Below are positions 49,590 through 60,811 of a DNA stretch of 64,000 bases, in pieces. Made by a program: the position numbers and the translations under genes. Positions within the stretch are counted from its first letter, which is position 1. Every line of letters starts with the position of its first letter. The DNA is from Marthasterias glacialis (lineage: Eukaryota > Echinodermata > Asteroidea > Forcipulatida > Asteriidae): the NCBI GenBank assembly GCA_911728455.2, contig OU452234.1:11184031-11248030 (forward strand), given 5' to 3'. The notes under the pieces were generated by a model that was not told where the DNA came from, searched no databases, and saw only the letters and a program-made list of their open reading frames with translations.

Positions 49590-49855
49590 TAATGGGAGCG
49601 TCAATCTTGTTTTGTCTATTCAATCAATGTATAAGGCGGCGTCCGAATCAAGCGACTTCGGCTACAGGCTGCAAGGACAATGTTGAGGATTGGGCGTTTT
49701 CATCAATCCAGCAGTAGCCACTGCCGAATCTGTCAATTCAGACACTGCCTTACCAAGCCGAGACTAGAAGACAAAATAGTCTGGTACCATTTAATATAAT
49801 GATAAACAGTATCAGTGTCTGCTAATGCACACAGGACACATGACTATGGTGACAT
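49590..49855. mobile_element. Diverged copy of the 48941-49114 element, split by a nested insertion
   Basis: TCAATGTA then ACCAAGCCGAGACTAGAAG, AAATAGTCTGGTACC and GGACACATGACTATGGTG follow the order of the neighbouring element (CAATGTAACCAAACTGAGGC, AAATAGTCTGGTTCC, GGGAACATGACCAAGATGG). The series is interrupted exactly within TGTA/ACCA by the insertion at 49632-49752. Confidence 0.65.
49632..49752. mobile_element. 121-bp nested MITE with TAAGGC..GTCCGAAT ends
   Basis: Left TAAGGCGGCGTCCGAAT and right ATTCAGACACTGCCTTA are inverted with a few mismatches. Comparison with the uninterrupted neighbour defines the insertion point. A related pair of ends (AAGGCCGTGTCCGAAT and AATTCGGACCAGG) bounds 51643-51757. 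Confidence 0.65.
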
Positions 49856-50570
49856 TACATTATTTTAATTAGTCTATAGCAAAGAAGACATTTCTTACAA
49901 TTTAAAACTACACAATGAAGGTTTACATTTAGATTTTTGGATTATGTTTATACTGTTTGTGGCTAACATGTATATCTGTACCCACCAAGTATTAAAAATC
50001 AGTTGAACTTAAAATTTTGTATTTCAAAAGATATACTTTACGATAATAATAATTAATTAAATTATTGAATTATATGAATAAAGCACTCGCTATATGTATT
50101 TTACAACAGATGTACAGAGCTATTTTGATTTTTTTATGACACCCATAAAAACTTTCCTCTTATTCAAGTTGAAAATACCCGTCTTTCACTCTAAATCGAG
50201 TTGTCCGCCATATGGCTCTTTGCAAGAGTGGTATGGCGGACAGAACGAGTGGTTTTGCACTCTTAGTAAAGAAAGCATCTGGGCGTCCCTCTTCTCATAA
50301 CAATAAGTGCACTGCGTTCTCACAATATGCAGGACATTTACATGTAGGATTAGAAATGTTCATAACAATCTAAGGAAACCAGTGAAATATCAGACAATAA
50401 TTAAATCAATAACGTTCACTTGGGCCTTGTTACAGTATCATTACTTTAGATAAACTACAATCAAAAACACTAAAAAGACAATTATTTATAACTATCTACT
50501 GTATAACTAAAAATGTGTTTGAGCGCCAGTAGAAGTTTAAGTTCAGTGTGAGGGTGAGGCGTACCGGCTC
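49856..50570. other. Spacer, one small hairpin
   Basis: No gene supported. GTTGTCCGCCATATGGCTCT (near 50201) and its partner AGAGTGGTATGGCGGACAGA (near 50225) make a short imperfect hairpin, probably a small inverted-repeat element. Confidence 0.4.
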
Positions 50571-50700
50571 GATTTTACAAAACACTAAGATTCATCTTTA
50601 AGATGACTTGTCAATTTTATCACTGTGATTTGTATTTTGACATCACACTTAGCAATTAAGATTGGTTATGATCAATCTTAGCTATGTGAAACGAAACCAG
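50571..50700. mobile_element. MITE-like element, TCGATTTTACAAAACACTAA end
   Basis: TCGATTTTACAAAACACTAA then GATTCATCTTAAGATG at the left and ATCAATCTTAGCTATGTGAA then ACGAAACC at the right form an imperfect inverted pair. The terminus resembles the TTTCACAAAG ends seen near 49160. Confidence 0.55.
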
Positions 50701-51068
50701 CCATGGTTTGTGCTTGCACCGCGGAGTTTAAGTTGATGGCGAATTTCTCTGTACGTAGGCATGCATTCTGTCTATTTGCGCTCAAGTGTACGTTGAGTTT
50801 CACACACATCTTTGAATTATACTTACTGAGCAATGTGTAAAGTTTGCCTGGCAAGTGTAGATGATTGGTCCAGAACATTTCCAATTGATTTTTATCCTAC
50901 AAAAAAAAACAAACTTCATGACCTAAAAGTACCTTGGTAGTTGTAAACACCATAATGTAGTCAAAAGGTCAGTCCAAAAACCAGGTTGGGGAAGATTTTG
51001 TCTGCTGGTTGTCTACCTTCATCAAATAAATTATTCTATAAACTATTTTTTAATAACTGCATATTATT

Positions 51069-51520
51069 CTCTGAATCCATCAAAATCCAAAGGGATTATT
51101 GTACCTGAATGTAATGAATGTTATTTTCTGTAATGAGTAAAGTCTAATCACTGGGCTCCTTAGTTAAAAAATATGTCACATAGTGGTACACCTTTGGGTT
51201 TTTGAGGTACAAGTTTGCATAGAAATCAAATCTCTAGTTGCAAAGAATGTGGATAATTTTCCACTCTATGTAACTTATAATAACATTTTACATTTTCACT
51301 TATTTCTCGTCAAAACGTTTCGGCAAGTAAAACGCTTCATACATTGCGCTTTATACATTACACTACATGTGTTTTAGGTGAGCTCATATTTTGATCGTTG
51401 ATTTTCTTTATCAAAGCTGTACCATCTTTAAAGAAAGTTGTATTCTTAACTACTCTGAATCCATCAAAATCCAAAGGGATTATTGTACCTGAATTTAATG
51501 AATGTTATTTTCTGTAATGA
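51069..51520. repeat. 68-bp direct repeat pair, 384 bp apart
   Basis: 51069-51136 and 51453-51520 differ at only one or two positions (CTCTGAATCCATCAAAATCC, AAAGGGATTATTGTACCTGA and on to CTGTAATGA). The DNA between has no coding frame, so this may be a recent local duplication or the remains of an insertion. Confidence 0.85.
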
Positions 51521-51642
51521 ACCATCAATGCTTGGCATGAGGCCAGGCGTGCCAATTTTATCAAACCAGCTGGTGTGAGTACGAGCTATTCATTGTACAA
51601 AATGGTGTTGGAGTTTGGTGGATTCAAGAAAGGTCTTTGACA

Positions 51643-51757
51643 CTAAGGCCGTGTCCGAATCAGTTGGCATCGGAATGTGGCTGCAGCTTGACCATCACGT
51701 GAGCATGCGTTAAAGCACAGTATGAGCAACAGACGCAAATTCGGACCAGGTTTAAGG
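51643..51757. mobile_element. MITE-like element with CCGTGTCCGAAT ends
   Basis: AAGGCCGTGTCCGAATC at the left and AAATTCGGACCAGGTTT at the right are inverted with mismatches. Ends resemble the nested element at 49632-49752. Confidence 0.5.
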
Positions 51758-51849
51758 TTGGGCTCTCCTCAAGTGTCTTCATAGAGTAAGGCGCCCTCAT
51801 GGTCCAGCTTGTTTCAGTTCTCACGAGCTGAATCGGGGAATGATCTGGC

Positions 51850-52105
51850 TAGACTTGGCACAGACTTTCTTCAGTTGGTGGCTGTCCAAAAAAGTGTTAG
51901 TTTCAATTGAAGCCCCAACATTTCTACGTCACTTCAAAGATAGCGGAGAGTCAAATAAGAGCTGAACTTGACACAGTCCTTCAGCAGGTGACACACAGTC
52001 CAAAAAGCTTTATTTCGCTTCATCACAGTGTGAACTTGTAGTGTTGTGTCAGCTGGCTCGACTTGACATAGTCCTTCTGGTGGTGGCACACAGTCCAAAA
52101 ATCAT
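51850..52105. repeat. Degenerate tandem repeat, three copies of about 90-110 bp
   Basis: The series ACTTGACACAGTCCTTCAGC, GGTGACACACAGTCCAAAAA recurs in diverged form near 51855, 51964 and 52052. Confidence 0.6.
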
Positions 52106-53504
52106 AGATTAGCCTCAAGGTTGGGAGGTCATTGTCTCAATCTGCTGTAGACAATAAACAGTTTGCAAAGATCAACTTTCTTAATAAGCCCTTTTATAGT
52201 AACAATACAAATATCAGCTGTTTTTGAGAAATAGAAGTCTAAATGCTTTCATGTGCAAGAAATTCTCTTCCAGCTTCAGTCAGTTCTTCAACTCTTTGAA
52301 TATGCACACACAAAAGGACACGACATTGAATTAGTTTGTTTATTTTTTGTGTTGTGTTAAAATTTTCTGAAAACTTGAGCTCCTATTTTAATGAAGTTTC
52401 CCACCAATTGGTTGTATGGTGTGTTTTTTGAAAACTGCAAGATGGGAACGAATGTTTTCTTTCAAATTGACTTTTTCAAACCTTCAAGAGAGCTAGTTCT
52501 GAACTCCTTTGTCAAATATTTGGGATGAACCTTCTCTTCAAAGAAAAGATTTAAGAATGAATCTTTTCAAACTTAGATGTACGAGGCTGTCTGTTGTTGG
52601 CTCTCTGCATCTGTATCCTCCACTGAATCACATCACAACAGGTCCGGTTGTAGTCACCACGGCACAAGAGAGAACTGAACTGAGGGGAACAGAAAAACAA
52701 AGGCCAAGACCAATTTGTCACTATGTATTTATCCATGTTTTTGATAGATTGCATGAACAGCCGACTCCTATTGTTTCAAGAAGTGTTGCAAATTTTGTTT
52801 GGATTGTACAAGCACTTTTGTCTTAAGCAAGTCAACTGGTTCTTAAGTTGTTTTACCTCGGTGGTTGTTTTTTTTCATGATGTCAAATCTCAAATGATTT
52901 TAGTATCTTGACTGCTGGTTACAACTGTCTTTTCTGCTTAAGATATTTGTTTGAAAGACCAACAATCTTTTTTTTAAATGCATATTTCGCTTTTCCTTTC
53001 AAAATTATTAACAAAATGATATTTAGATTGTTTGTGATCCTCCAAATTTCTTAATTGAGTTGTTGTCCATTTAGTTGGTAGTTTCTTCTCCAGTATCTCG
53101 TAACTTATTTATCCCGATACATTACCAAATCTTTTGCATGACCCCAGTCTCTGCTGGTAGGCACAACCTCAGTTCAGTGAAGATGTCAACACACGAACTA
53201 CTTCATCACCTTCAAGACGAAAACATGATCTGCTTTTTGAAGAAAACGATCATCTAGAAAGGTTAGCATTTTGGTTTCACATCAATTAGCCAAAGTCGAG
53301 TTCACCATATTACCCGAGATGACCCCAAATTTACCACATTGTTGTTATGTACGGTGTCCTGGAGCTGACATCGGTTTGTAATCGCCTGATGACACAACAT
53401 CAACTTGAGAAAGAGCAGACTCTAGAAAACAAAAAACAAGGTTATAACCTGTGGGTGGAAAGGTTATTTTTCGTTCACACTTACCCTCATACTTTACCTT
53501 ATAC
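52106..53504. other. Spacer, no gene supported
   Basis: Several short frames on both strands, longest about 105 codons near 52509-52826. None shows a family motif, a signal peptide or splice-bounded structure. Confidence 0.4.
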
Positions 53505-53995
53505 TTTACCTTGTATACTTAACCTTTGCTGCAAACACCTGACTTTATCGACCCCACTGACTTCTGGTCACGCATCAGAAACGTCAAAGGGAGATTCAAC
53601 GTTGTCTACTCAATTCTGTGTTTCAATTCACAATCACCTGCCACAACATCCACTTTTGAGAAGAACAGATAATTGACTGTGGAAAATAAAAACAGATTGC
53701 AGCCTAAGTAGGCTAGGTTATCACCTGTGAAGGAAAACGTTAGAAGGCTGTTGGAGAATGGTGGTTAGGAGCTGTGGAGGAAAACGTTAGAGGGCTGTTG
53801 GAGAAAGATGGTTAGGAGCTGTGGAGGAAAACGTTAGAAGGCTGTTGGAAAAAGGTGGTTAAGAGCTGTGGAGGAAAAGGTTATTACCCGATACTCCACC
53901 TTTTATACTTAACCTTTGCTGCAAACACCCCGCACCACTAGCCCCCAGTCTATCATCAGGTCATCACCGTCTACTCAAGTTCTGTGTTTACTGAT
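53505..53995. repeat. Local direct duplication flanking a 47-bp minisatellite
   Basis: TATACTTAACCTTTGCTGCA then AACACC occurs near 53513 and 53907, and GTCTACTCAA with TTCTGTGTTT occurs near 53604 and 53968, in the same order. Between the copies lies the 47-bp tandem repeat (53725-53885). Confidence 0.6.
53725..53885. repeat. 47-bp minisatellite, about 3.3 copies
   Basis: AGGAAAACGTTAGAAGGCTG then TTGGAGAAAGGTGGTTAGGA recurs with exact 47-bp spacing from 53731, 53778, 53825 to 53872. Confidence 0.9.
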
Positions 53996-56900
53996 GACAG
54001 CGAAGTACTTAGTCTTGGCTCAAAGACACTATTACATTTTATAGTTGTTTAGGAACTTGTTTTTACTGTGTGTGAAAGTTCATGTATGGTGTCACCGCAG
54101 TGGAATGAGATTGAGCACCTTAGAATCAAGACTAAGTACTACAGCAGTCACACCTGATACCTTACCTGTACCAGTAAACCTGTTGAAAGAGTAGAGAGTT
54201 AGTCTTATCTCTAGGCCAACACTATAAATACTCTAGGTTTTGACCGTCTTACCATTCATACTTACCTAGGCATCTTTGACGTCTTTCTACCATGATGACC
54301 AGCTCTTTTCTCCCCTCCTTTCTTCTCTGGTGTCTTCTTCCTCTTGTAGTTGTTTGTTGTTTTTTTTCTTCTTAAACTTATTCCTTTCTTTCATTTGCGC
54401 TTACAAATAAGTTGTTTTTAAGCAAGTTTTTTTTTGCTATGGGCCCTATTAGATTTTAATATGATAGATTGCATTTTGTTGGGATTACAGCTAAAAAAAT
54501 TGTTGAAAAAAACAAATTTTTGTTTTTTTTTCCAAAGAAGTTTCCCTCTTTTTCTCTATTTGAACTTTGATTTAAACGGGCAAGGGTGACGGTAATGTTG
54601 CTTATTTATTGTCTTGTTAATTTTTGAATTTTAGTCTTATTCATGCTCAGTTTTACTTTCAGAATGATGTAATGCTGATATTAGGAAGATGTAAATATTA
54701 ATTTAGCTTGTCTAAATTAACTATTTATTACTCCCGATTCAAACATTAATCATCAAAATGAATGGTGATTGACTGTGAAAATTGACTGAATGGTTTTGTG
54801 GCAACAGTAAAAAGCCTAGAGCGGACGGGGAAAATGTTATCGTTGGTTAATTTGCTCAAAACAATTACTCAGGTCTTTAGAAAAAATTGTTGGCTGTTAT
54901 TATGATAGAAGTTGTAGTTGGATTTTGCACATTACTTTTTTTAAACGTTTGGTTGTTTGAAGTTACAAAATCATGACAATTATAAATAAACATGACAACA
55001 GACGACTTGAAGTATCAACCATGACAGATTTCCAGAAAGACTAGTCTCCTAACTTAAAAAGCATCATTGGCTTCGACCAATATGCAAATCAAGAAATGCC
55101 AAGACAGCGTGAAGTCACCATGGAAGCTACACAAGCAAGGACAACATCAACAAGATCGTCGACCATCGTTTGGGGGAGGGGCGTTACAAAAGGGGAGGGA
55201 CTCTGCAAGAGAACGGGTTAGATCTTCTCTTACCGTTTGCAGTCTTCTCACTCCTGTCTTTATCTTGAAGGCCAACTTGCGTTATCCGACCTCCACTATA
55301 ATTGAGCACTATCAATAATTGTACTGCTTGTATATATTTGGTTTGCGGTAACACCATGTGATTATATCTACTTTGCTATATAAAGCAGATGGTTCTTGTG
55401 TGAACTTGTCAAATTATTATTCTACTATCGCGGAGTAGATCTCGGAATTCTTCAACTTAGTTCTGAAAAGAGCTGTCCTGCTTATTTAGTACTACCTGGT
55501 GAGGTAGGAAATCGGCCGTGACAATACTACTTTCGGTAAGTGGATCAAGAGAACTTCTCGGATAACTTCACTGCCGCGGAGTGAGTTTATTAACTGGTCT
55601 CTGAAAATTTTACTTCTCCTTTTCAAATTTTTTTTTTAATATAGGTAAACAGTTAACGTGCTTTCCGCCAGTTTCTTGAAAGATAAAAAATGTCCAACAT
55701 TCATCAAAGAGATGAATCGCACATACCAACTTGAAAAGTGGAGGTCGGATGCGGCAAAGTTCTTATATTACCTCGATCCGTTGACGACTCCAATACGTCA
55801 AGATCCATAGACAAAACGCACACACATAAATCTTCAACTCACATCTGGTCACAGTCTCTTGAGAGTCATCAGAACAAGGATGTTCGCTCTCGTCACGATT
55901 CAGTCCCATCAATGTCTCTTGCATCTTGGCTGGACGGGAGCTTGCTGCTGGCTGCTTCAAGTTGGTCCAAATCTCTGCTAATCAATGAAATGAAACAAAC
56001 TTGAAACTATTTCGTGGAAAAAAAACTTCGATGTAACGAGATGTAATTATTTCGTAGGAAGCTAGTAAGGAGTCCTTGATATGCAAGGACATTTTTGTGT
56101 TACTAAAACTATTATTTTAGATTATTTTTGGCGATTTCTCTTACAACTATATCGAGTTGTATTTCACTGACTCTCAAGCCCAGCAGAATGACTGACATTC
56201 CTATTGTTGCCAATAATGCCTCTTATCTTGATCCATACAAAATTGCTGAACAGTTTTTACGCTGACAGCTTAAGACTAGTATACAGAATACAGTTATTAG
56301 CTCTTCTTTTCTCTCTGCACTAGAAACTTATTATTCTTTATTTGTAAGGGCCCATGAAATGTAATTTTTGCAATGCAATCCTTGGGAAATGCACCTTTGT
56401 ATCAAATTTTACCTTATTTTTAATTTTCTTTATGTCATTTGCAAGAGTAATTTGGTGACTTTTGTTTTGTATGCTAATGCAAATGTCCACATTTATGAGC
56501 AAACGTGTGATATCATATAAAGACAGAAACCCCACCGTGCAATTTGTTTGTGCACACAAACTTGACAGAATTTAGGATATTTCGCGTCGTAAACTTTCTT
56601 TTCTTTAGTGATTCGTTGTTGTGTCAGTTCATGGCCGTAAGCCAATGAGAAAACCTTTCTCACAAATGCTTTCAATAAGTAAATGTTTTGGCTTAGAATT
56701 TCACGAATTTCAACAAAAAACCAAAGTGTCTCTCTGAAATAACATAACGGCAACAGCGCCCTCGGGTTGTTCAGAAAAGCATGGACCTTTTTACATGTTT
56801 TAAGAAGTGCACTTTTCAATGAATTTAACGAAAACGAGATGACAATTCATACACTTAAGTAGATTGGAAAGTAGCAAAAAATATGTTCCTAAATAATATT

Positions 56901-57049
56901 TACTTCAGGGGCCCTTTAAGAAAACGACGTGAAAATAAAAAATAAATTAATAAATAAACAAAAAATAAATAAACACGCTGTTAATTCCCTCGCGACCTCG
57001 GCAAGACTCTTGGAAATTAAATGGCATATTAAGGGCCGCTTAATTATTT
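53996..57049. other. Spacer, no gene supported
   Basis: Contains a TATA-like CTATATAAAGC at about 55376-55386 followed by non-coding sequence, and short frames without family character. AAGTACTTAGTCTTG (54003) and CAAGACTAAGTACT (54128) form an inverted pair. No exon or RNA gene identified. Confidence 0.4.
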
Positions 57050-57345
57050 CTAGAGAATGAAATAATATTTCGTTCCCACGAAATTATATCTCAAGGGGAC
57101 GAAATGATAATTCGAGGGGACTAAATGATATTTCGAGGGGACGAAATAATATTTAGAGAGAGCAAAATGTTATTTCGAGGGGACGAACAAGTACTTCGAG
57201 GGAATGAAACATTATATCGAGGGAAGAAATATTATTTTGAGGGAAGAAATATTATTTCGAGGGAAGAAATATTATTTTGAGGCAATGAAACGTAATTATT
57301 TCTTGAGAAGGCAATAATATATCTCGAGGGAACGAAATAACTACA
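57050..57345. repeat. Degenerate minisatellite, unit about 18-24 bp
   Basis: Variants of TTTCGAGGGGACGAAATAAT (also GAGGGAAGAAATATTATTTC) recur about a dozen times with irregular spacing. Confidence 0.85.
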
Positions 57346-58590
57346 GTAGTGTTCTTTTTTTCGATTTATTTTACCCGTTACTTTAGGGGTACCGTACGTT
57401 CCCCGTCTCTGACTTAAGAAACCAACCCAGAAACCCATCAATGTTACAGTTCAAGTCCAAAAGGGGGTAATTTAACGAACATTTTAAGTTTATGATTGCG
57501 GATAAATAATCCTAGGTAATATTCCCAAACCTTACCTCAGGAAGATGTCGTTGAAACGTTGTGTTCTGCATTGGTCGTGAAGTTTTACACTGCAGTCTCG
57601 GGCGACTCACCGGAGCTCTCTCCAGCCACTCGCAAGCTCAACACCGAAGTTAACATTAATTTGCTTCTTGAAGTCTGTAGTCGGAACTAGGGAACTTCGT
57701 GGAACTCGCGATACGTACTAAAGGGCTCAAACAGTGAATGCTGTAATGAACACACTGCAGTTTGTAGTAAAACCTGTGCGGCCATTAACCATAATGTACA
57801 AGGTTCATACTTCTCGTACTTCAAACATTGGCCAAGCCTTTGATGAAGAATATTGGTTCTACAACAGTGCAACAGTTTGCCGAAATATTTCTGCATGCAC
57901 ATGACTGGCTGTGGCAAATTTTGACACATTTACTAGTAAAGTTCGTCAGAAAACGCGACGTCCAAATCCTAAGTTAGAGCCGAGAGGTACGGCCATGCTG
58001 CCCTCCACACCGCAGACGGTCCACTAACGCCGTGCAGTATTCACCCCAATGAGCTCTTCGGAAACAGCTGCAAAACTCCTTATTTGCATAATAATGAAGA
58101 TCTTATAATGAGGTGACATTCCACAGTAAACCCCACACAGGGAATGTAGGGAATAAACTCGTTGAGTAAAAAGCTCAATCCCGGATGGCTTATAATTAAT
58201 TCATTCCAGTGCCAGAACAAATGGTGTGAAATGGAGAAATATTTCCTAAAAACTAAAGCGTTCTTTCGGGCTATGGGTTCAGGTAGTCACCCTGCTGTTA
58301 TTTGTTTAAAATGTATTATATATATATATATTTTTTTACAAAATAAATCCACACGTTTTTGTGACCCGATCGGATATAAATTAAAGACTCCATCAGCTGT
58401 GGGCGAAACGCGAAGCCATAATAAAAAAATATTCATATTTTTGGATTTGTACCATAAGTCATTTTATTTGGAAAGCATTTTGTAACAGCTAATTCTTTAT
58501 ACATTTTTTCATAAATTAAAGAAAATAAATTTACTAAAAATAAACAAATAACGAATTAAAAAATGGACGTTTGAAAGAGAAAATGCTAAC
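57346..58590. other. Spacer, no gene supported
   Basis: Frames near 57687-57929 (minus) and 58162-58485 (plus) show no recognised domain. A TA run lies at about 58318-58330. Confidence 0.4.
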
Positions 58591-58864
58591 TCGTCGGCTC
58601 AGAACTATAAGGTTATTAACTTCCGTAATCGACAAAAGGTCGTTAACATTTCAAAACTAAAAAACAGTAAATAAGATTTCAAAATTAAAAACTAATGGTT
58701 TGTCTATCCAAAAAGTAGTTTAGAATAACAGGTTAAACTACTTTTTGGATAGACAAACATTAGTTTTTGATTTTTAAATCTTATTTACTGTTTTTTAGTT
58801 TGGAAATGTTAACGACCTTTTGTCGATTACGGAAGTTAATGACCTTATAGTTCTGAGCCGACGA
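58591..58864. mobile_element. Long near-perfect hairpin, arms about 131 bp
   Basis: 58591-58722 and 58734-58864 are reverse complements with few mismatches across their whole length, around an 11-bp loop (GAATAACAGGT). Ends are TCGTCGGCTCAGAACTATAA and its complement. No coding capacity; no clear target duplication. It reads as a foldback transposable element. A transcript from either strand would form one long duplex. Confidence 0.9.
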
Positions 58865-60036
58865 ACCGTCACTCCAGGTTATTTGTGATGAATGCACTTG
58901 ATCAAAATGTGTACTCGCATGTGACTCTACCTATGCATAAATTATTGTTTTCGCACAGTCTTATACAGCACTTCAGTTTGTTTCTTTGTGTGTCAATTTG
59001 TATTTAAAAAATTATAACGCCGGATCTTGCCTAAGCCCAAACCAATTCTCACCTTAAGACCATGGGTAATATTCAATGGGTAAATCTACCAGTGTCTGCA
59101 CTTGGATTATTTGACGTGGGTAAACTAACAAATACGACTGTGAAACAAACAAAATGAGGCGTCAGCATTGACTATAAACTGCGTCATGATTCCATCTTGC
59201 CGACTAGCGTTTGCGTGCCTGCGAGGTGGATGTGGTATTTTACTGTCCTCATTGGACTTTTTAGCTCGGTTCGTTTGACCAGCAGGTTTTAGTTTACCTT
59301 GGCAGAAGGTGGCCGGTTAAACTATCTATTGGACTCGGTTAAGTTACCTGGGTGAAATCTTCCGGGCTGTTCACTCGACTTATGGTCAAGTTACCCATTT
59401 GCTCGGTTAGTTTACCCATGCAAAAAAGTCCGATGTGAACACAGCTTTACAGTACCATGATTCTGAGAGATCGTTCACACGACAGCTCTTGCATTACTCT
59501 GTTGTGGCTAGACCGACACATTATCGCTGTATTATATCTGAGTTGTCACACAATCCAATTCAAGGCTTTAAAAATTCCTTTTTTTTTAATAATAAATAAA
59601 AAAAATTAAAAGAAAATCTCATAAAAAAGAGAATAAAAAAGAAAGATCATAATTTATCTTAATTTTAAAAAGTCGGCTATAATACTGTTTTCGGAAAATT
59701 AAAAAGACAATTAGTTGTCAAAAATGCTTTGATCTACTCTCGAAGAGTGAACTATAATTTTTTTCTTCAATGTAGTTAATTCTTACTTGAAAAATTACCA
59801 TACTATCATACTGTTAATAATATTTAGTAATATGAACTAAGTCGGCTACTATAGGGTTTAAAAATGAAGAAAGAAACAAATAACAACAAATTAAAAAGAC
59901 AATAGTTTAAAAGCTTCGTTCTTGTATCGAAACGTGAGTTATAAAGAGTTTTTTTTTCTTCATAATTATGGCTGATTCAAACTTTAAAAATGTCCATTAT
60001 ATTTTACCGTTAAAGGTAATACAGGAATTATGCTTA
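58865..60036. other. Spacer with weak repeats
   Basis: CATTGGACTTTTTAGC (59250) and GCAAAAAAGTCCGATG (ending 59435) are imperfect inverted repeats and may bound a MITE. AAGTCGGCTATAATACTG (59671) and AAGTCGGCTACTATAGGG (59838), each followed by AAATTAAAAAGACAAT, suggest an old tandem duplication. No gene seen. Confidence 0.45.
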
Positions 60037-60340
60037 TGAAGTTCATACCAGTTCCAATCTTCCAAAGAAATATTTCTGTCTGAAATACTGACAAAGTTGA
60101 GAAAATTGAATTTGAAGACCCCTATTTTAATTTCGATTGTAACAATCGAAATTAAGGACAATGTGTGTTATACATTCTGAATAGTGTGCACGGTTTTTCA
60201 CTAATTTCAACTGACTCGGACGAAAATTTTCACAGTTTTTTTTCATGTTTTTATACACATAGTAAGACCTGTGCACAATCAGGTTTACCAACCCTATGAT
60301 TATTTTACATTAAATAAACAAAAATAGTGATTAAAAAGTC
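60037..60340 (+). repeat. Interspersed repeat, copy 2 (copy 1 at 37506-37840)
   Basis: GAAGTTCATACCAGTTCCAA, TTTCTGTCTGAAATACTG, the palindrome around GATTGTAACAATCGAAATTA, and GTGTGCACGGTTTT occur in the same order as in copy 1. It lies 3' of the fibrinogen-related gene. Confidence 0.75.
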
Positions 60341-60349
60341 TCGTATTTG

Positions 60350-60556
60350 ACTCTAGACCGGATATATCGGACTCTAGCCCGGCGGCGCCGATTCCATTTT
60401 GGAAACCCACCCGGACTCGCTCTCTCCCTCGGACCTGGGAAACGCCCACCCCCCCCCCCCCCCGAATCTCGGACACATCTCACTTCTCACTTTCGGTCTG
60501 CTCGGATTCAGTCTCGGACTCGATCTCGAACTCGGACTCGGAGAACAGGGACTCGA
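60350..60556. repeat. Degenerate CTCGGA hexamer repeat with a poly-C run
   Basis: CTCGGA and GGACTC hexamers recur irregularly from 60350 to 60556, broken by a C run (about 60450-60464). On the minus strand the hexamer reads TCCGAG, coding Ser-Glu, and the part right of 60480 is translated as the tail of the fibrinogen-related gene. Confidence 0.8.
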
Positions 60557-60811
60557 ATACAGCGCTGTAAACTTTGCTTCTAATTTTCATCTCGGTAGTT
60601 TTGAGTGAACGGGAACCCGAAAAGCCAAACCATTTAATTGCTTGGATACTAGAAGTGTACCCATTGTAGTATTCCCCGTTCAAATTGGAGTAGTGACACG
60701 CTCTGTACCACCAGGCTCCGTGAAACTTTACGGCGCAGTTTCTACTATATGCATCGTTGTCTCGGTCTTTGGTCGAGAAGACCTGGCTATTGTGGTATGC
60801 TAACTTGTCAC
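60480..60811 (-). CDS. FReD gene exon 4: calcium and ligand region plus acidic tail
   Basis: Acceptor TTATCTTTCAG; codes 350-459 and the stop at 60480-60482. Carries the calcium loop, the last disulphide pair and the conserved end. Family members usually stop within a few residues of TEMKIR; here the frame continues through the hexamer repeat as [18 protein letters not shown] and on. Confidence 0.9.

Noticed and set aside
55330-55560. LTR retrotransposon end with TATA box
   Set aside because: A TATA-like CTATATAAAGC is present but I found no second LTR copy, primer site or reverse transcriptase frame in the window.
60347-60608. Plus-strand frames opposite the last FReD exon
   Set aside because: They are the reverse of the hexamer repeat and of a well-supported exon on the minus strand.
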